A DNA stretch of 44,541 bases from Welwitschia mirabilis (Eukaryota; Gnetophyta; Gnetopsida; Welwitschiales): the NCBI GenBank assembly GCA_051453625.1, contig JBOZIK010000001.1:65617408-65661948 (forward strand), given 5' to 3'. Positions 10,644-21,331 of this stretch are shown here, piece after piece. How positions within the stretch are numbered: position 1 is the stretch's first letter; the number at the start of each line of letters is the position of its first letter. The position numbers were made by a program, and so were the translations under genes. The notes beneath the pieces are model-generated. The model made no database searches, was not told the origin of the DNA, and saw only the letters and a list, made by a program, of their open reading frames with translations.

Positions 10644-11870
10644 CCCCTAGTCATTAGAGTCCTACATGTATACTTTGCAAATTGCGAATGTATGGAGCTT
10701 GAATACAACTAGGAGTACCTTGGAGTTTGGCTAATGATAGGTATGGTCCTCAACTTCTTTTTGTAAATACTTGTATGATTTTAGTCTCTTGTATTCTTGC
10801 ATGATCTAAGTTTTTGTTTTATGTATTTGTATAATTCTTACTAAATCTTATATGAATGTAATATTTCTTGAATTGTCTTTTATGTTGTGAACTATTTGTA
10901 AAACCTTAAAGCCTTCTACTAATGTCTTGTGAGAGTCTTCTAGAAGTATATAGAGTCTATGTTTCATGTGAGTTACTTATGAGAATCTTGTGAATCCTAA
11001 TCTATCTTCTTATTAACTATTGTGACTGAGTCTTGTTGACTAGCCCTTGTGTAAGTCATGCACATGATTATCTTAATCCCTCTTGGTTATGTACAACTAG
11101 CTTACTTGAATTATGTTGTGAGAGAACATTAAAGAAGATAGTTCTAATTGATGAATGATCATGGTCATATCCCTTGTAATATAGCCTTCTATTTGTGATA
11201 CTTTAAGAAACTTATGTCTCCTAGAGAATTTTGATATTTATTAACTTGAGTGACCTTTTATGAAAAAACTGTAAATATTAATTATCTTCTTTTCTGGTAA
11301 AAAGTTATATGTTAGGTTACTTAAGAAACGTGATGAACTTGACATCCTATTATTTAGAGATGATAGTTAGTATAACTTTATTAATTGCAAGACTTTACTA
11401 TCTATGGAAGTTAATGTATATGTGAATCATATTATCAAATATTTTTCTATAAGGAGTTTCTAAACTATTTAAGAACCACAATTGATACATGTCATGCAAG
11501 GCCATTTCAATTGTTAACTTAGTGTAATTAACTAAGATGCTCATCTATTATTAAAGAGGTTATAGGTTTAAGTATTTTCAATCTACATTTTGTATTTCCA
11601 AGGCTATGAAAATGAACTTTGTTAAAACATTTAAGCTTGAACACAATGTGGATGTAGGAATTTTAACAAGATTTCTAAGTGTAAGAAGGCACTATGAATT
11701 AACACAAACATTAAATTAACTCGATATGGTTTAGGATGCACTTATAAAAATCTAATAAGGCTACCTATCAATCATTACATCTTTCTATTTGGATTACAAT
11801 TTAGACCATTGTCCTCTTCTAGTTAATTCTTGGATATCTTGATAAATGCTTGAACTTAGACATTACATTT

Positions 11871-11882
11871 TTGTATTAGAGC
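11871..11882 (+). other. Decayed Met-tRNA primer-binding site
   Basis: TTGTATTAGAGC differs from the initiator-Met primer site TGGTATCAGAGC at two positions (G-to-T and C-to-T) and lies three bases after the LTR end, the usual spacing. It marks LTR A as the 5' LTR of a + strand element. Confidence 0.62.
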
Positions 11883-12394
11883 CTAGGTTGCGAGTTTATT
11901 AGGTGAAAGATTTGATTAGGATCTTATACGTTTGATATTAGTCTCAGGTTTCAAGATCTCCTTCTCCCATTTTGATAGGAATTTATTATATTCCTAGACA
12001 AACAACCATAGTTTGAGGTTTGGCTTGTATCCAAAAAGGATAAAATGATATAGAGTATAAGACAAAAACACATAAAGTGCACATACGGCATTTTTTGATA
12101 CATGCAAGTAGGTGGCTTTATTGGTTATTAAAACGAGATGGTAAAGAATAGGTCTCAAGTCTTTAGCATGCCTTTTATTCTAAGTCAAAATAACACTAAT
12201 TAATGAGGCATACTTATTTATATATTCTTACTTAATACCATGTAACTGTGAATAAAGTGGACGTCATCTATGTTGCCTATCATCAATGTCTTCTGAGTGA
12301 TCTACTAGAAGAAATCACAGCCTTGAATTTTTATGGTGCTTTCATTATGTTCCTTGTTGAAAGTTAATAAAATGAGAAGTAACCAAATTCCTTC
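11883..12394. other. AT-rich leader-like stretch, no gene seen
   Basis: This lies where an untranslated leader and the gag start would be expected. No gag motif is readable on either strand. Confidence 0.5.
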
Positions 12395-13710
12395 TATGCT
12401 TGAAGCGCTGACAAGAGCACTTGCACTCCATGGATTTCAACAACTTGTTGATCAAGCTATATCATATGACCTCGTTCCTTGCAATAATTAAATCGAAGGC
12501 CACTGCTGCTAATGCGCTTTCGTTCACTCTCGTCATTTGTTACTGTGCTCCGCCTATCTACAATTAGCCATTGTGTACCCTCTACCAAATCCTCTTTCTT
12601 CTTCTTTCTCTCACGTTTTTCTGCCTCTGCCAGTGCCGCACCGGGTTTTCCCCTTTACTACTGCTTTTCTGGTTGCTGTCCATGCTCCTGCCCCCCCGCA
12701 TGATATTTTTGCTACTGGCGCATTATTGCGCTGCCTCTTCCCTGCATGCTGTTCTCTTCATCTGCCTGAATGCGCCCGCTGACCGCCTGCGTCTTTAGCA
12801 CCACCTTTCTGAGTGCTCTTCTTCCTCTGTGCATCCCTCCCCTCTATGCATCCATCGCTCTTGCGCTAGCTTGCACACCACCTCTCTGTGTGCTGCCCAT
12901 CTGCGCTCCCCGCGCCTGCTACATTACAACTTGCCTGGCTTTTAACCCGTCCCTCCTATGCCGTTTCCGCGTCTCCATGCCTGAACTCCTCTCATACTAT
13001 TTCTTGTCCATGTCCCCCCTCCTCCAAGCATAGTCCTCCATACTGTATGCTTTGACTTCGCTGTCCACGGCTCTCTTCCTGCCTGAATTACGCGTTGTTC
13101 CTCTCACGCGCAGCTTGCTGCCGGTTTCTGTGTCCCTCCGGTGCATAGTTCGTCTCTTGCATTCCTTTGCATGCTATTCATTTTTCGTGATTCTTTGTGC
13201 ATTGCAGGTCAGCCCTTCCCCCTCTTCTTCGTTGATCATTCAACCCCTTTCGCAGAAGGAGAGACTGTGAGGTGCAAATCTAGAAAATTGTGCGTCAGAT
13301 CTCCTCCTGTTAAGTGCTACTAACACTGATGATTCCTTCTGCCCATATGTGTGTTTCTAGTCCTCCTTCCTGTTCTTCATTCTCTGTGGAGCCGGACGTT
13401 AACCTGTGCCTGTCAAGCCGTTGTTTCTTATTGAAGTCCTCCTCTGTGGTGGCATTTACCCTTTTTCCAAGTCAATCTTTGTCCTACTTTGCATTGGCGC
13501 TAATAATGGCCTTAGCACTTACACCTTGCTTCAAGCCTGTGCTGGCAACAACCTATGTGGGTTCTGCAGTGCGATTCATGCGGACCTCATGCTTTATTCT
13601 TGTTTTTTGCAAGAAGAAACATTAGAAATGGCTTAGTTTTTCTCTGTTATAACTGACAGTCCCTCTCCTAACAGCGCATATCATTCTCCTCCTCGCAGAT
13701 CTACCTTTCA
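12395..13710 (+). other. GC-, CpG- and pyrimidine-rich island
   Basis: The composition changes abruptly from AT-rich, CpG-poor DNA to a CT-rich + strand with roughly fifty CpG dinucleotides by eye. The flanking sequence has only a few CpG per kb. It fades back to AT-rich sequence after about 13710. Several overlapping frames of 60-100 codons are open on the + strand in all three phases, which is what low stop density in GC-rich DNA gives, so I do not call them genes. Two places look like plant 3' splice sites: a pyrimidine tract ending GCATTGCAG near 13200-13208 and CTCCTCGCAG near 13690-13699. The stretch could be host sequence (UTR, intron, exon scraps) carried by the retroelement, or a recent separate insertion. 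Confidence 0.6.
13406..13636 (+). pseudogene. Possible pentatricopeptide-repeat (PPR) protein fragment
   Basis: One frame contains LLQACAG, then a 10-residue interval between ACA and IHA, then IHADLM. In plant PLS-type PPR proteins the same arrangement occurs: a repeat ends in LLxACAG and the next begins G..IHAH, with exactly 10 residues between. The next residues, including EETLEMA before a stop, sit where such proteins carry an ALVDMY-type block, but that part is weak. PPR proteins bind RNA in plastids or mitochondria. Only about 40 residues fit and upstream repeats are not readable, so this could be coincidence in GC-rich DNA. If real it is a truncated host-gene piece inside a retroelement. 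Confidence 0.3.
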
Positions 13711-13870
13711 ATTCATTTTTTTTAAATATTTGGTTGAACAATCACTATATGGAGTAACCATAATTATTCATCAAAGTAGTTTATGTCAAATCTTATGTCA
13801 TCTTCACTGGTTATTGAAAAGGAGGCTAGTTAAAATACGAGGAGTCACATGTACAATTCACAGTGAGAGT

Positions 13871-13872
<2 letters not shown>

Positions 13873-13901
<29 letters not shown>

Positions 13902-13911
13902 GTGGGTTAGG
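13873..13911. repeat. Poly(T) run of 39 bases
   Basis: An uninterrupted T run about 160 bases after the CpG-rich island. It could be the poly(A) tail of a minus-strand retroposed piece lying to its right, or simple slippage. I see no target-site duplication and no recognisable sequence directly to its right. Confidence 0.8.
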
Positions 13912-15618
13912 AAGCTACAATGCTTTTTGTTCCTACATTATGTGTATAGCGTACTGTTTCACGAGTATAATATGCTTTACATGACTTTAAATGAATGATA
14001 TATCCTTCTATATAAGTAGGCTAGTATTTATTGGACTAGTACATAGACATTAGGTGATCTACCTATTTAAACACATATGGCTTAGTAAGTACTAGACAGT
14101 ATGATGCACCAGCTTACTTAGTGTAACATTGCTAAGGGAAGCAAAAGATGAGTTAGCCAAATGACAACATCATTAATGTAGCCTTGATAGAAAGGCATGA
14201 TATCCATTGGTTTAAGCTATAGATAGTATATATAATATTCAGTTAATAGTTATCTTATGTGTAAGTTGTTAATAAATTTTAAAGGAAAGTGTAGCATTTG
14301 ATCAAATTAAATGACTGTTAAGTAATAGGTTGAAAGCTGAAATCCCTACTCATAAATTTTGAAATACCTTTCCATCAATATGCCAACTATAACAATAAGT
14401 CATAGTTATTAATATACCCTAATTTTAGCTTAATTAATTTTTACACCTCCTAGGTTCAACATATAAAATTAGGAGATAACTGGTTCATGCTCATATAAGA
14501 AATCCTTGATGACCATCCCTTCCATGTAAGCACCTTAATGACCATCCCTTCCAAGTTTAAATGTAAATGTTGGTGGCGCTAAGACATGCAAGAGTCCTAG
14601 ATTTCAAAGACAAATATAATTATCTAATTGACATTATTTTGAAGTATTGGATTCCGCACTGCAAAATATTGTACCTGAAGAAGATTTATCTTGATGATTG
14701 TACAATTGAAATATCCATATTATGTGATATAATCACTCATAATAAATTAAGAATGTAAGCATGTTTGACTATAGTTAATGTTTAATCATGAGTCCATATC
14801 TAAATTAAAGTATTATGGGAAAATGGATAGCCCTCCTTTATATTGTTTTAAATATTTATTGTTTATGCTAAGACAATCTTACTCCTCATAGGCAGGTGAA
14901 ACCTCCCCCATAATTTATGTAAGGGCTCAAAGAATTGGAACAAGCTCTTGTTTACGTGTGATGATACATGCCATCTTGTTTGTGAAACCAATCATAAGCT
15001 TTTAATCAAATCTTAAGATCTACTTATATGATCCAGATAATTTTTATTGTATAATAAACTGAGTAGATTTATGGACCAATGTAAAAAATATATTAGACCG
15101 TATCCTAAATTGATAAGAGAAGAAAAGGATTAAATGTGTAGGAAACAAAGGATTTAGAAGTATTAGTTGAAATGTTTAAATATTAAGCCAAAAACATTCA
15201 AGGGCATAATGAATGAAGGAAAGAGCTAGAGTTTTCATCAAAAATGATATCACACAAGTCATGTTTCACACTAATAATGTGAAGCTTGATAGGATGATAA
15301 ATCTTCTGGATAAGTTACCCATTTGATACATATTAATATTCTTATGATTTATCTTGATAAACCAGTCATCATAGTATAATTACCACAATCATATAATCCT
15401 TATTCACTAGTATCCATGCCTCCTAAATGGATCTTCTTAATAGAACCTAAGATGTAAAGTATCATTTAGTACTATTGTTTCATTCTTAATACAATTTATG
15501 TATTAACCTTCTCTAGTTAAGGGTGTTTCAAGGGACTAGTAAATACTAACAAAATCTATAATTATTCCAACAAAAAAGGTAATCTTGAAAACTAATATGA
15601 AAGTGGTACACATGTTGT
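13912..15618. other. AT-rich internal stretch, no gene seen
   Basis: No retroelement domain could be read. The frame at 14567-14758 (+, 63 codons) has no motif. A short near-tandem repeat (GACCATCCCTTCCA, twice, about 14510-14555) is the only internal structure noted. Confidence 0.55.
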
Positions 15619-16310
15619 ATTTCCCCTCTCTTATTAAGAATATAAATAGGGCATCATTGAAACCTGAGGTGTTTAAATGATATCTTCTATAATAGAGTAC
15701 CTTTTGTTAATGTTCATCTTAGCAAGATATGATAAGGGTAATGATAATAACTATGATAACATAAGGGTCCCATGTGTGATAAAACTAGTTATAATGTAAA
15801 AAAGAAATAAGTTATTAGAGTGTGCAGTGGTAATAGGATGAGTCATAGCTTGGGATACTAGGTCATTATGGTCTTTCTAATCNNNNNNNNNNNNNNNNNN
15901 NNNNNNNNNNNNNNNNNNNNNNNNNNNNNNNNNNNNNNNNNNNNNNNNNNNNNNNNNNNNNNNNNNNNNNNNNNNNNNNNNNAGGATTTCCCTCTTCTTG
16001 TTAAGAATATAAATAGGGCATCATTCAAATCTAAGGTGTTTAAATGATATTTACAATAATAGATACCTTTTGTTAATGTTCATCTTAGCAAAATATCATA
16101 AGGGAATAGGGATAATAACAATGAGTAATAAACTTATAAAGAAAATGATTTACAAAATCTGAGAAAGTAATGATGATAATTATAATGACATAATGGTATC
16201 ATGTGTGATAAAAATAGTTATAACGTGATACAGAAATAAGTTATTAAAGTGTACAGTGGTAATAGGATAAGTCATACTCTAAGATACTAGATCACTATGA
16301 CCTTTCTAAC
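15619..16310 (+). repeat. TATA-containing segment duplicated across a gap
   Basis: 15619-15882 and 15986-16310 are copies, about 10-15% different by eye, on either side of a 100-N gap. The second carries about 60 extra bases (near 16117-16180). Each has TATAAATAGG (15641-15650 and 16008-16017), which resembles a promoter core and may be part of another LTR, but no LTR ends were found. The indel makes a pure assembly overlap less certain than at other gaps. Confidence 0.6.
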
Positions 16311-17087
16311 TTATGAAGTGTAAAATTGCTCTTAAATACATAAATTGTGGAAAATACAAGAGTATATGAAACTTGAGCATGACAATGTGAAGGATGAAAA
16401 CACTTGCATTGAATTTATGTATAATCCTATGTATTACTTAAATTCTAAATGACATAGATTGCCATGTTATATAGTTTATATGATCCTTATGGTTTTCTTA
16501 TTTCTTTATATGGTTCTAGTATTACTTTCAATCTAGATATGATTATATTATCATGATCCTAAGTTCTTCACTTCTTTATATTAAATAAATTCTTGTTTTT
16601 TAAACTCTTGTGAATTCTTGGAATTTCAAAATGTGTTGTTTGTTATGAACGTGGGTTTGTGCTTTCGAAAATATACTTACCTTATCTGATCTTAATTCTT
16701 ATAATTTAAATGAATCAAGTTATCTTATAAATCTTATACGATTGTTGTATATCTTTCATGTCTTAAACTTTTTTATCCTTATATCACATATCTCATTGCT
16801 TACATTACATTATTAGAATAGTTGGTAAAGTATTTTGATTTCTTACTTCTTAAAACTATCTTCTTATTAGAAATTAAATCCTTGATGCATCTTGCTTATG
16901 CAAATAATATGAACTTCTGATGGGATTTAAAGTTATTTCAAATTAGAATGAAATTTATCTTTCAAATTATATCATAAATCTTTGGCCTAGACAAATGATG
17001 GCTTGAAGAAAGAAACAAAGTTATAGAAGGTTCCATGATTAGAATAAGTAGATAATTAAGTAAAATAAAAGTTAATGTGTGAGATCT
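16311..17087. other. AT-rich internal stretch, no gene seen
   Basis: No domain is recognised. The last part (16998-17087) is similar to 17921-17990, the internal sequence just upstream of LTR C, so it should be the 3' untranslated end of the element upstream of LTR B. Confidence 0.55.
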
Positions 17088-17116
17088 NNNNNNNNNNNNN
17101 NNNNNNNNNNNNNNNN

Positions 17117-17713
17117 AGGTTAGAAAACCTTCCTAGTCATTTAGATAAATAATTAAATATTAGAGAAATTAATGATAATAAATAACTCTAGTTTCTAATT
17201 GTTTAAAAATAATAATATTCTGATAAAAGTAATAGTAAAACTAAAGTAGTTGAATGTTATTAATTTAGAGTTTATTAAAACATCAACTACAATTAATACC
17301 TTTAGAAAATTAATTGAAAGATTGCATTAATTGTGGAATTTAGTATTGTTTATACATGCATTTGATTTGTTATAGTGAAAGAATTAATTTTTGGCTTATC
17401 TTTAGAAACTAACTATAGTTTTGATGTAGAGTTTTTCTCAACTATATTATGTTCATGTAGTAGTAATGATATGTGACCTAAAGTAATTGTTTATGTTATT
17501 TATCCCATACATTTAGATTTATTTATGAGATATTATTATATTATTGTTTACACCAAGTGATTAGACTTGAAAAGGATGGATTATGGGGACCTAAAATGTC
17601 TATAGAACTTAAGCCTTATCATTAATCCTATTATTAGTCTTATGTTATAAATACCTAAATCCCCCACTCATTAGATTCATAGGCTATACTTGCAAATTTT
17701 GAACATAAGGAGC
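17117..17713 (+). mobile_element. LTR B, partial
   Basis: Aligns with the left third of LTR A (about 85-90% by eye) and less well with LTR C. Its first bases are lost in a 29-N gap (17088-17116) and it is cut by a 100-N gap at 17714. A TATA box is at 17646-17653. It may be the true 3' LTR partner of A, or a separate copy whose contig was placed beside C. Confidence 0.65.
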
Positions 17714-17813
17714 NNNNNNNNNNNNNNNNNNNNNNNNNNNNNNNNNNNNNNNNNNNNNNNNNNNNNNNNNNNNNNNNNNNNNNNNNNNNNNNNNNNNNNN
17801 NNNNNNNNNNNNN

Positions 17814-17903
17814 CCCCCCCCCCCCCCCCCCTCTTTCCCAACCCACCCCCCCAACATCCTCCTCCCCTCTCCCCCCCCCTCCCGTGAGTTTTTTTTTTTT
17901 TTT
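17814..17903. repeat. Poly(C) / CT-rich low-complexity patch at a gap edge
   Basis: Eighteen C in a row (17814-17831), then C/T low complexity, then fifteen T. It has no counterpart in the parallel sequence upstream of LTR B and touches a gap, so it is probably a sequencing or assembly artefact. Confidence 0.7.
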
Positions 17904-18043
17904 CAAAAAAAAGAGGTAGTCTGAAGAAAAGTTATGGAAGGTTTAGTGGTTAAGATAAGTAGGGGATTAAGTATGAACATTCATGTATGAGATCTTGCAA
18001 TGAAAGCCTAAGCTAATAGTGAGTTTACAGGAGAAAACCTCTT

Positions 18044-18055
18044 AAGGAGGAGAGA
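18044..18055 (+). other. Polypurine tract before LTR C
   Basis: AAGGAGGAGAGA directly upstream of TTTGTCACATCC, where the LTR starts with TGT at 18058. This resembles the AGGAGGGGAGA tract found next to many plant chromovirus 3' LTRs and confirms + orientation. Confidence 0.62.
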
Positions 18056-18057
18056 TT

Positions 18058-20255
18058 TGTCACATCCAAATTTTCCTAAGTTTAGAAAACCTTATTACTT
18101 AATTCAGATAAATATTTAAATATTAGAAATTTAATAATAATAAGAAGTATAAATCCAAATTGTTTAAAAAAAAGAATATATTAATAAAAGTAATAGTTAA
18201 AATACGTATTTGCATGAATATTTATTTTATAATTTATTGAAAGATAACTTATAGCTATCTTTTTAGTTAATTGATTAAAAGATTGAGTTAACTATGAAAT
18301 TCACTATCACTTATGCATGTTTTTATATTAATATTATTTAACATTATATCACTTGACTTATTTGAAAAATTAACTGTAGCTTTAATATCGATTTCTCTTA
18401 ACTTTATCTTATTCATATAATAGTAATTATATGTGATCTAAAGTATTTGCTCATGCTATTTATCTGATGTAATCAAAATGATTTATTATATTTTTTTATA
18501 TTATTATTTACACCTAATGGCCAAGCTTGGAAAGGATGGGTTAAAGGAAACTAAACTATCTATAGAAGTTAAGCCTTATCACTAGTCATACTATTAGTTT
18601 TATGTTATAAATGACTAAGTGACCTAGGCTATTAGAGTCATAGGTGTATACTTTACAAATTGTAATTGTGTGAAGCTTGGATACAACTAGGAGTACCTTG
18701 GAGTTTAGCTAAGAATAGGTGTGGTCCTTAACCTTCTTTTGTAAATACTTATATGATTCTAGTATCTTGTATTCTTACATGGTTTGAGTTTTTCTTTCAT
18801 ATATTTGCATAATTCTTGCTGAATATTATATGAATCTAATTTTTCTTGGATTGTCATGTATGTGGTAAACTACATGTATGTGGTAAACTATTCATAAGAC
18901 CTTAAATCCTTTTACTAATACCTTATGAGAGTATTCTAGGAGTCTATAGAATCTATGTTTGGTGTGAATCAGTTATGAGAATCTTGTGAATTTGAAGCTA
19001 GCTTATTATTAACTATTGTAATTAAATCATATTAGCTATTCTTGTGTAAGCCATGCACGTGATTATCTTATTTACCATTAACCTTGATATTAAATTATGA
19101 AAACTAATTCCATCAAGGTAACCAGTTATTCATACCTTAGAGAGTGGTACTCTCTGTTATGAGTCCCTAGGTATTTGGATAAATCCTCCAAGAAGAAAAG
19201 GGAAAGATATATGTGTAATTATGATAATATTAATCCCTCTTGGTTATGTGCAACTGGCTTACTTGAATTATGTTATAAGACAACATTAAAGAAGATAATT
19301 CTAATTGATGAGCGGTCATGATCATGTTCCTTATAATATGGTATTCTACCCTCCTCTTGGGAACCCTTGCCTACCTATTTCATTACCCTGGGCTACACTA
19401 GGAATTGTGATGAAATATAGTTCTCACATCATCTATGCATGGGTAAGGACCATTGCAATAAATGATGCAGAAAAGAATTGATGGTTGCATGTAGCTAGGT
19501 GTCATTAACCTGTGTAATAATTAAAGGACCTTATATGTCCTAGAAAATTTTGATATTTATTAACTTGATATTTATTGGTATACTTAATTTACTCTTAGTA
19601 AAAAAATAAATAAAATATTTGTAGTTTACATATAGTATATTTACCTTTTATGAAAAACTATAAATATTAATTATCTTCTTTTCTTATAAAATGTTATACG
19701 TTAGGTTACTTAAGAAAGGTGATGAACTTAGCATACTATGATTTTAAGATGATAGTTAGTGTAACTTTATTAATCACAAGACTTTACTATCTATGGAAGT
19801 TAATGTGTATGTGAATCAAATAATCAAACTTTTTTTATAAGGATTTTCTAAACTATTTGAGAACCACAATTGATACATGTTATGAAAGGTCATTTAAATT
19901 ATTAACTTAGGGTAATTGACCAAGATGATCATCTATTAGTAAAGAAGTTATATATTTAAGTATTTGTAATCCACTTTTTTCATTTCCAAGGCTATGACAA
20001 TGAACCTTATTAAAACATTTAAGCTTGAACACAATGTGGATGTAGGAATCTTAATAGGATTTGTACATGTAAGAAAGAACCATGAATTAACACAAACATT
20101 AAATTAACCCAGTATGATTTAGGATGTGATTATAAAAATATATTAAGGATACCTATCAATCATTACACATTATTATTTGAATTATAATTTATAGCATTGT
20201 CATCTTCTACTTAATTCTTGGATATCTTGGTAAACACTTGAACGCGGACATTACA
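18058..20255 (+). mobile_element. LTR C (3' LTR), about 2.2 kb
   Basis: Starts TGTCACATCC after the purine tract and ends GACATTACA. The TATA variant TATAAATG is at 18606-18613. It contains segments absent from LTR A: about 162 bp at 19071-19232, roughly 170 bp around 19350-19525, and about 80 bp around 19570-19645. An 18-base tandem duplication (CATGTATGTGGTAAACTA) is at 18855-18890. The first extra segment has hairpin-forming repeats and may be a small insertion. The LTR is followed by ATAAC, similar to ACAAC before LTR A. Confidence 0.7.
19071..19232. repeat. Structured 162-bp segment in LTR C, absent from LTR A
   Basis: LTR A runs straight from GATTATCTTA into ATCCCTCTTGG, while C has 162 bp between them. 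Inside are two perfect inverted repeats: ACCTTGAT (19082-19089) with ATCAAGGT, and AGAGAGT/ACTCTCT (19139-19155, 3-base loop). The junctions GATTATCTTA and GATAATATTA are similar (7 of 10), possibly an eroded target-site duplication. It may be a small MITE-like or SINE-like insertion, or a deletion in A. Confidence 0.45.
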
Positions 20256-20784
20256 ATAACTCTCTTTGTTTTTTTGTTAGTTGTAGATTTAATATTCAAG
20301 TTTCTAAAATTCAATTAAACGAAATTAAAACTCTTGTGCTTTTGTACACTTCCCTAATTATAATGCTTCCTATATCTTTCTCTTCTTTGAATGTAAGCAA
20401 GAGGCAATGGAAGATGCTCAAAATGATAAAACACCAAGCTATAACAAAATAGCAAGATGACAAAACCGAAAACTTCAAATTGGTAAAAACAAAAATTATA
20501 AAAATAGGAAATATTTATAAATAGTGATAACCAACACCAAGTTTATGAATCAATTTGCTCCTATTCAAAAAGAAAATAGGAATGAATTCAATTTAGAAGA
20601 CAAATCTCAAGAGGGATTATGCATGCTAATACTCCTCACATCCAAAACATATCAAGTTCATTGAAAACATAAAACAATGACATGCATGAGGTCCCTCATG
20701 TACATGTAGAAAAGGTTAATGATGTTACTCAGATTGCAAGAGAAGAAATATTTCTTAAGTATTAAGGATGAAGAAAAAATAGAA
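20256..20784. other. AT-rich stretch between LTR C and the LINE
   Basis: The part from about 20400 could be a decayed LINE ORF1 region because it leads directly into LINE RT sequence, with frames rich in Lys/Asn/Gln, but no zinc-knuckle motif is readable. Nothing else is recognised. Confidence 0.4.
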
Positions 20785-21222
20785 TACAAAGAAGGCAATC
20801 ATAAAAGGAAAAAAAAATATAGATGATGAAAAACATTAATGCACTAAGATCCAATGGATGGAATGTGGAGTTTATAAATCTAACCAAGAAATTATTAGAC
20901 ATGAANNNNNNNNNNNNNNNNNNNNNNNNNNNNNNNNNNNNNNNNNNNNNNNNNNNNNNNNNNNNNNNNNNNNNNNNNCAAACTATAGACTAGTTCCTCT
21001 ATGCAACATCATTTACAAAATCATAAAAAAAAATTTTAGTTAACCAACTAAGATATTTAGTACTAAACTTATATTACGGTCCTAATAGAATTTGTCAAAG
21101 GGTGATTCATCTAGAATCTAATCATCTTTAATCATGAAATCAAGAAAGTACATAGAAATCTGAGGTACAAAGCCATGATAATCAAGCTAGACATAAAAAA
21201 TAAAATGAAAGATAAATGGGGA
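20785..21222 (+). pseudogene. L1-type LINE reverse transcriptase fragment, copy 1
   Basis: Target-primed reverse transcriptase of a plant non-LTR retrotransposon. After a 73-N gap (20906-20978) the frame gives NYRLVPLCNIIYKIIKK, matching the RT block NYRPISLCNVIYKIISK. Near 21175 it gives MIIKLDIKNKMKDKWG, matching the MIIKLDMSKAYDRVEW block, so the catalytic Asp is present but the AYD neighbourhood is changed. The stretch stops exactly at a 100-N gap. It matches 22857-23292 at about 90%. Stops and frameshifts make it inactive. Confidence 0.72.
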
Positions 21223-21331
21223 NNNNNNNNNNNNNNNNNNNNNNNNNNNNNNNNNNNNNNNNNNNNNNNNNNNNNNNNNNNNNNNNNNNNNNNNNNNNNN
21301 NNNNNNNNNNNNNNNNNNNNNNTTCTTTTGT

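Larger units (their letters stand above)
9769..11867 (+). mobile_element. LTR A (5' LTR)
   Basis: This sequence aligns along its whole length with LTR C (18058-20255). It ends GACATTACA, then three T, then a decayed primer site. A 210-bp segment is present twice around a 100-N gap (10124-10333 and 10434-10643), so the real length is about 1.8 kb. A TATA box is at 10629-10636. Compared with C it lacks about 162 bp at 11075/11076 and two other segments near 11190 and 11250. Identity to B looks clearly higher (about 85-90%) than to C (about 75-80%), both by eye. Confidence 0.7.
9769..20255 (+). mobile_element. Ty3/gypsy-like LTR element without recognisable gag-pol
   Basis: LTR A (9769-11867) and LTR C (18058-20255) bound this element. 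A starts TCTCACATC and C starts TGTCACATC. Both end in GACATTACA. A is followed by a decayed Met-tRNA primer site and C is preceded by a purine tract, so the orientation is +. Five bases flanking the left side are ACAAC and five flanking the right side are ATAAC, which would fit a target-site duplication with one C-to-T change. A third partial LTR, B, lies at 17117-17713. The internal region holds no gag, protease, RT or integrase motif that I can read. Instead it contains a CpG-rich island. A non-autonomous (LARD-like) derivative or a heavily rearranged chromovirus are both possible. Confidence 0.6.

Noticed and set aside
12512-13636. Seven overlapping + strand frames of 60-103 codons in the CpG-rich island
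   Set aside because: They occupy all three phases, overlap each other and have Cys/Leu/Pro/Ser-rich composition typical of CT-rich DNA. Only one 40-residue block suggests a protein family, reported separately as tentative.
17814-17887. Proline-rich frame (and its glycine-rich reverse) over the C-rich patch
   Set aside because: It is a translation of homopolymer and low-complexity sequence at a gap edge.
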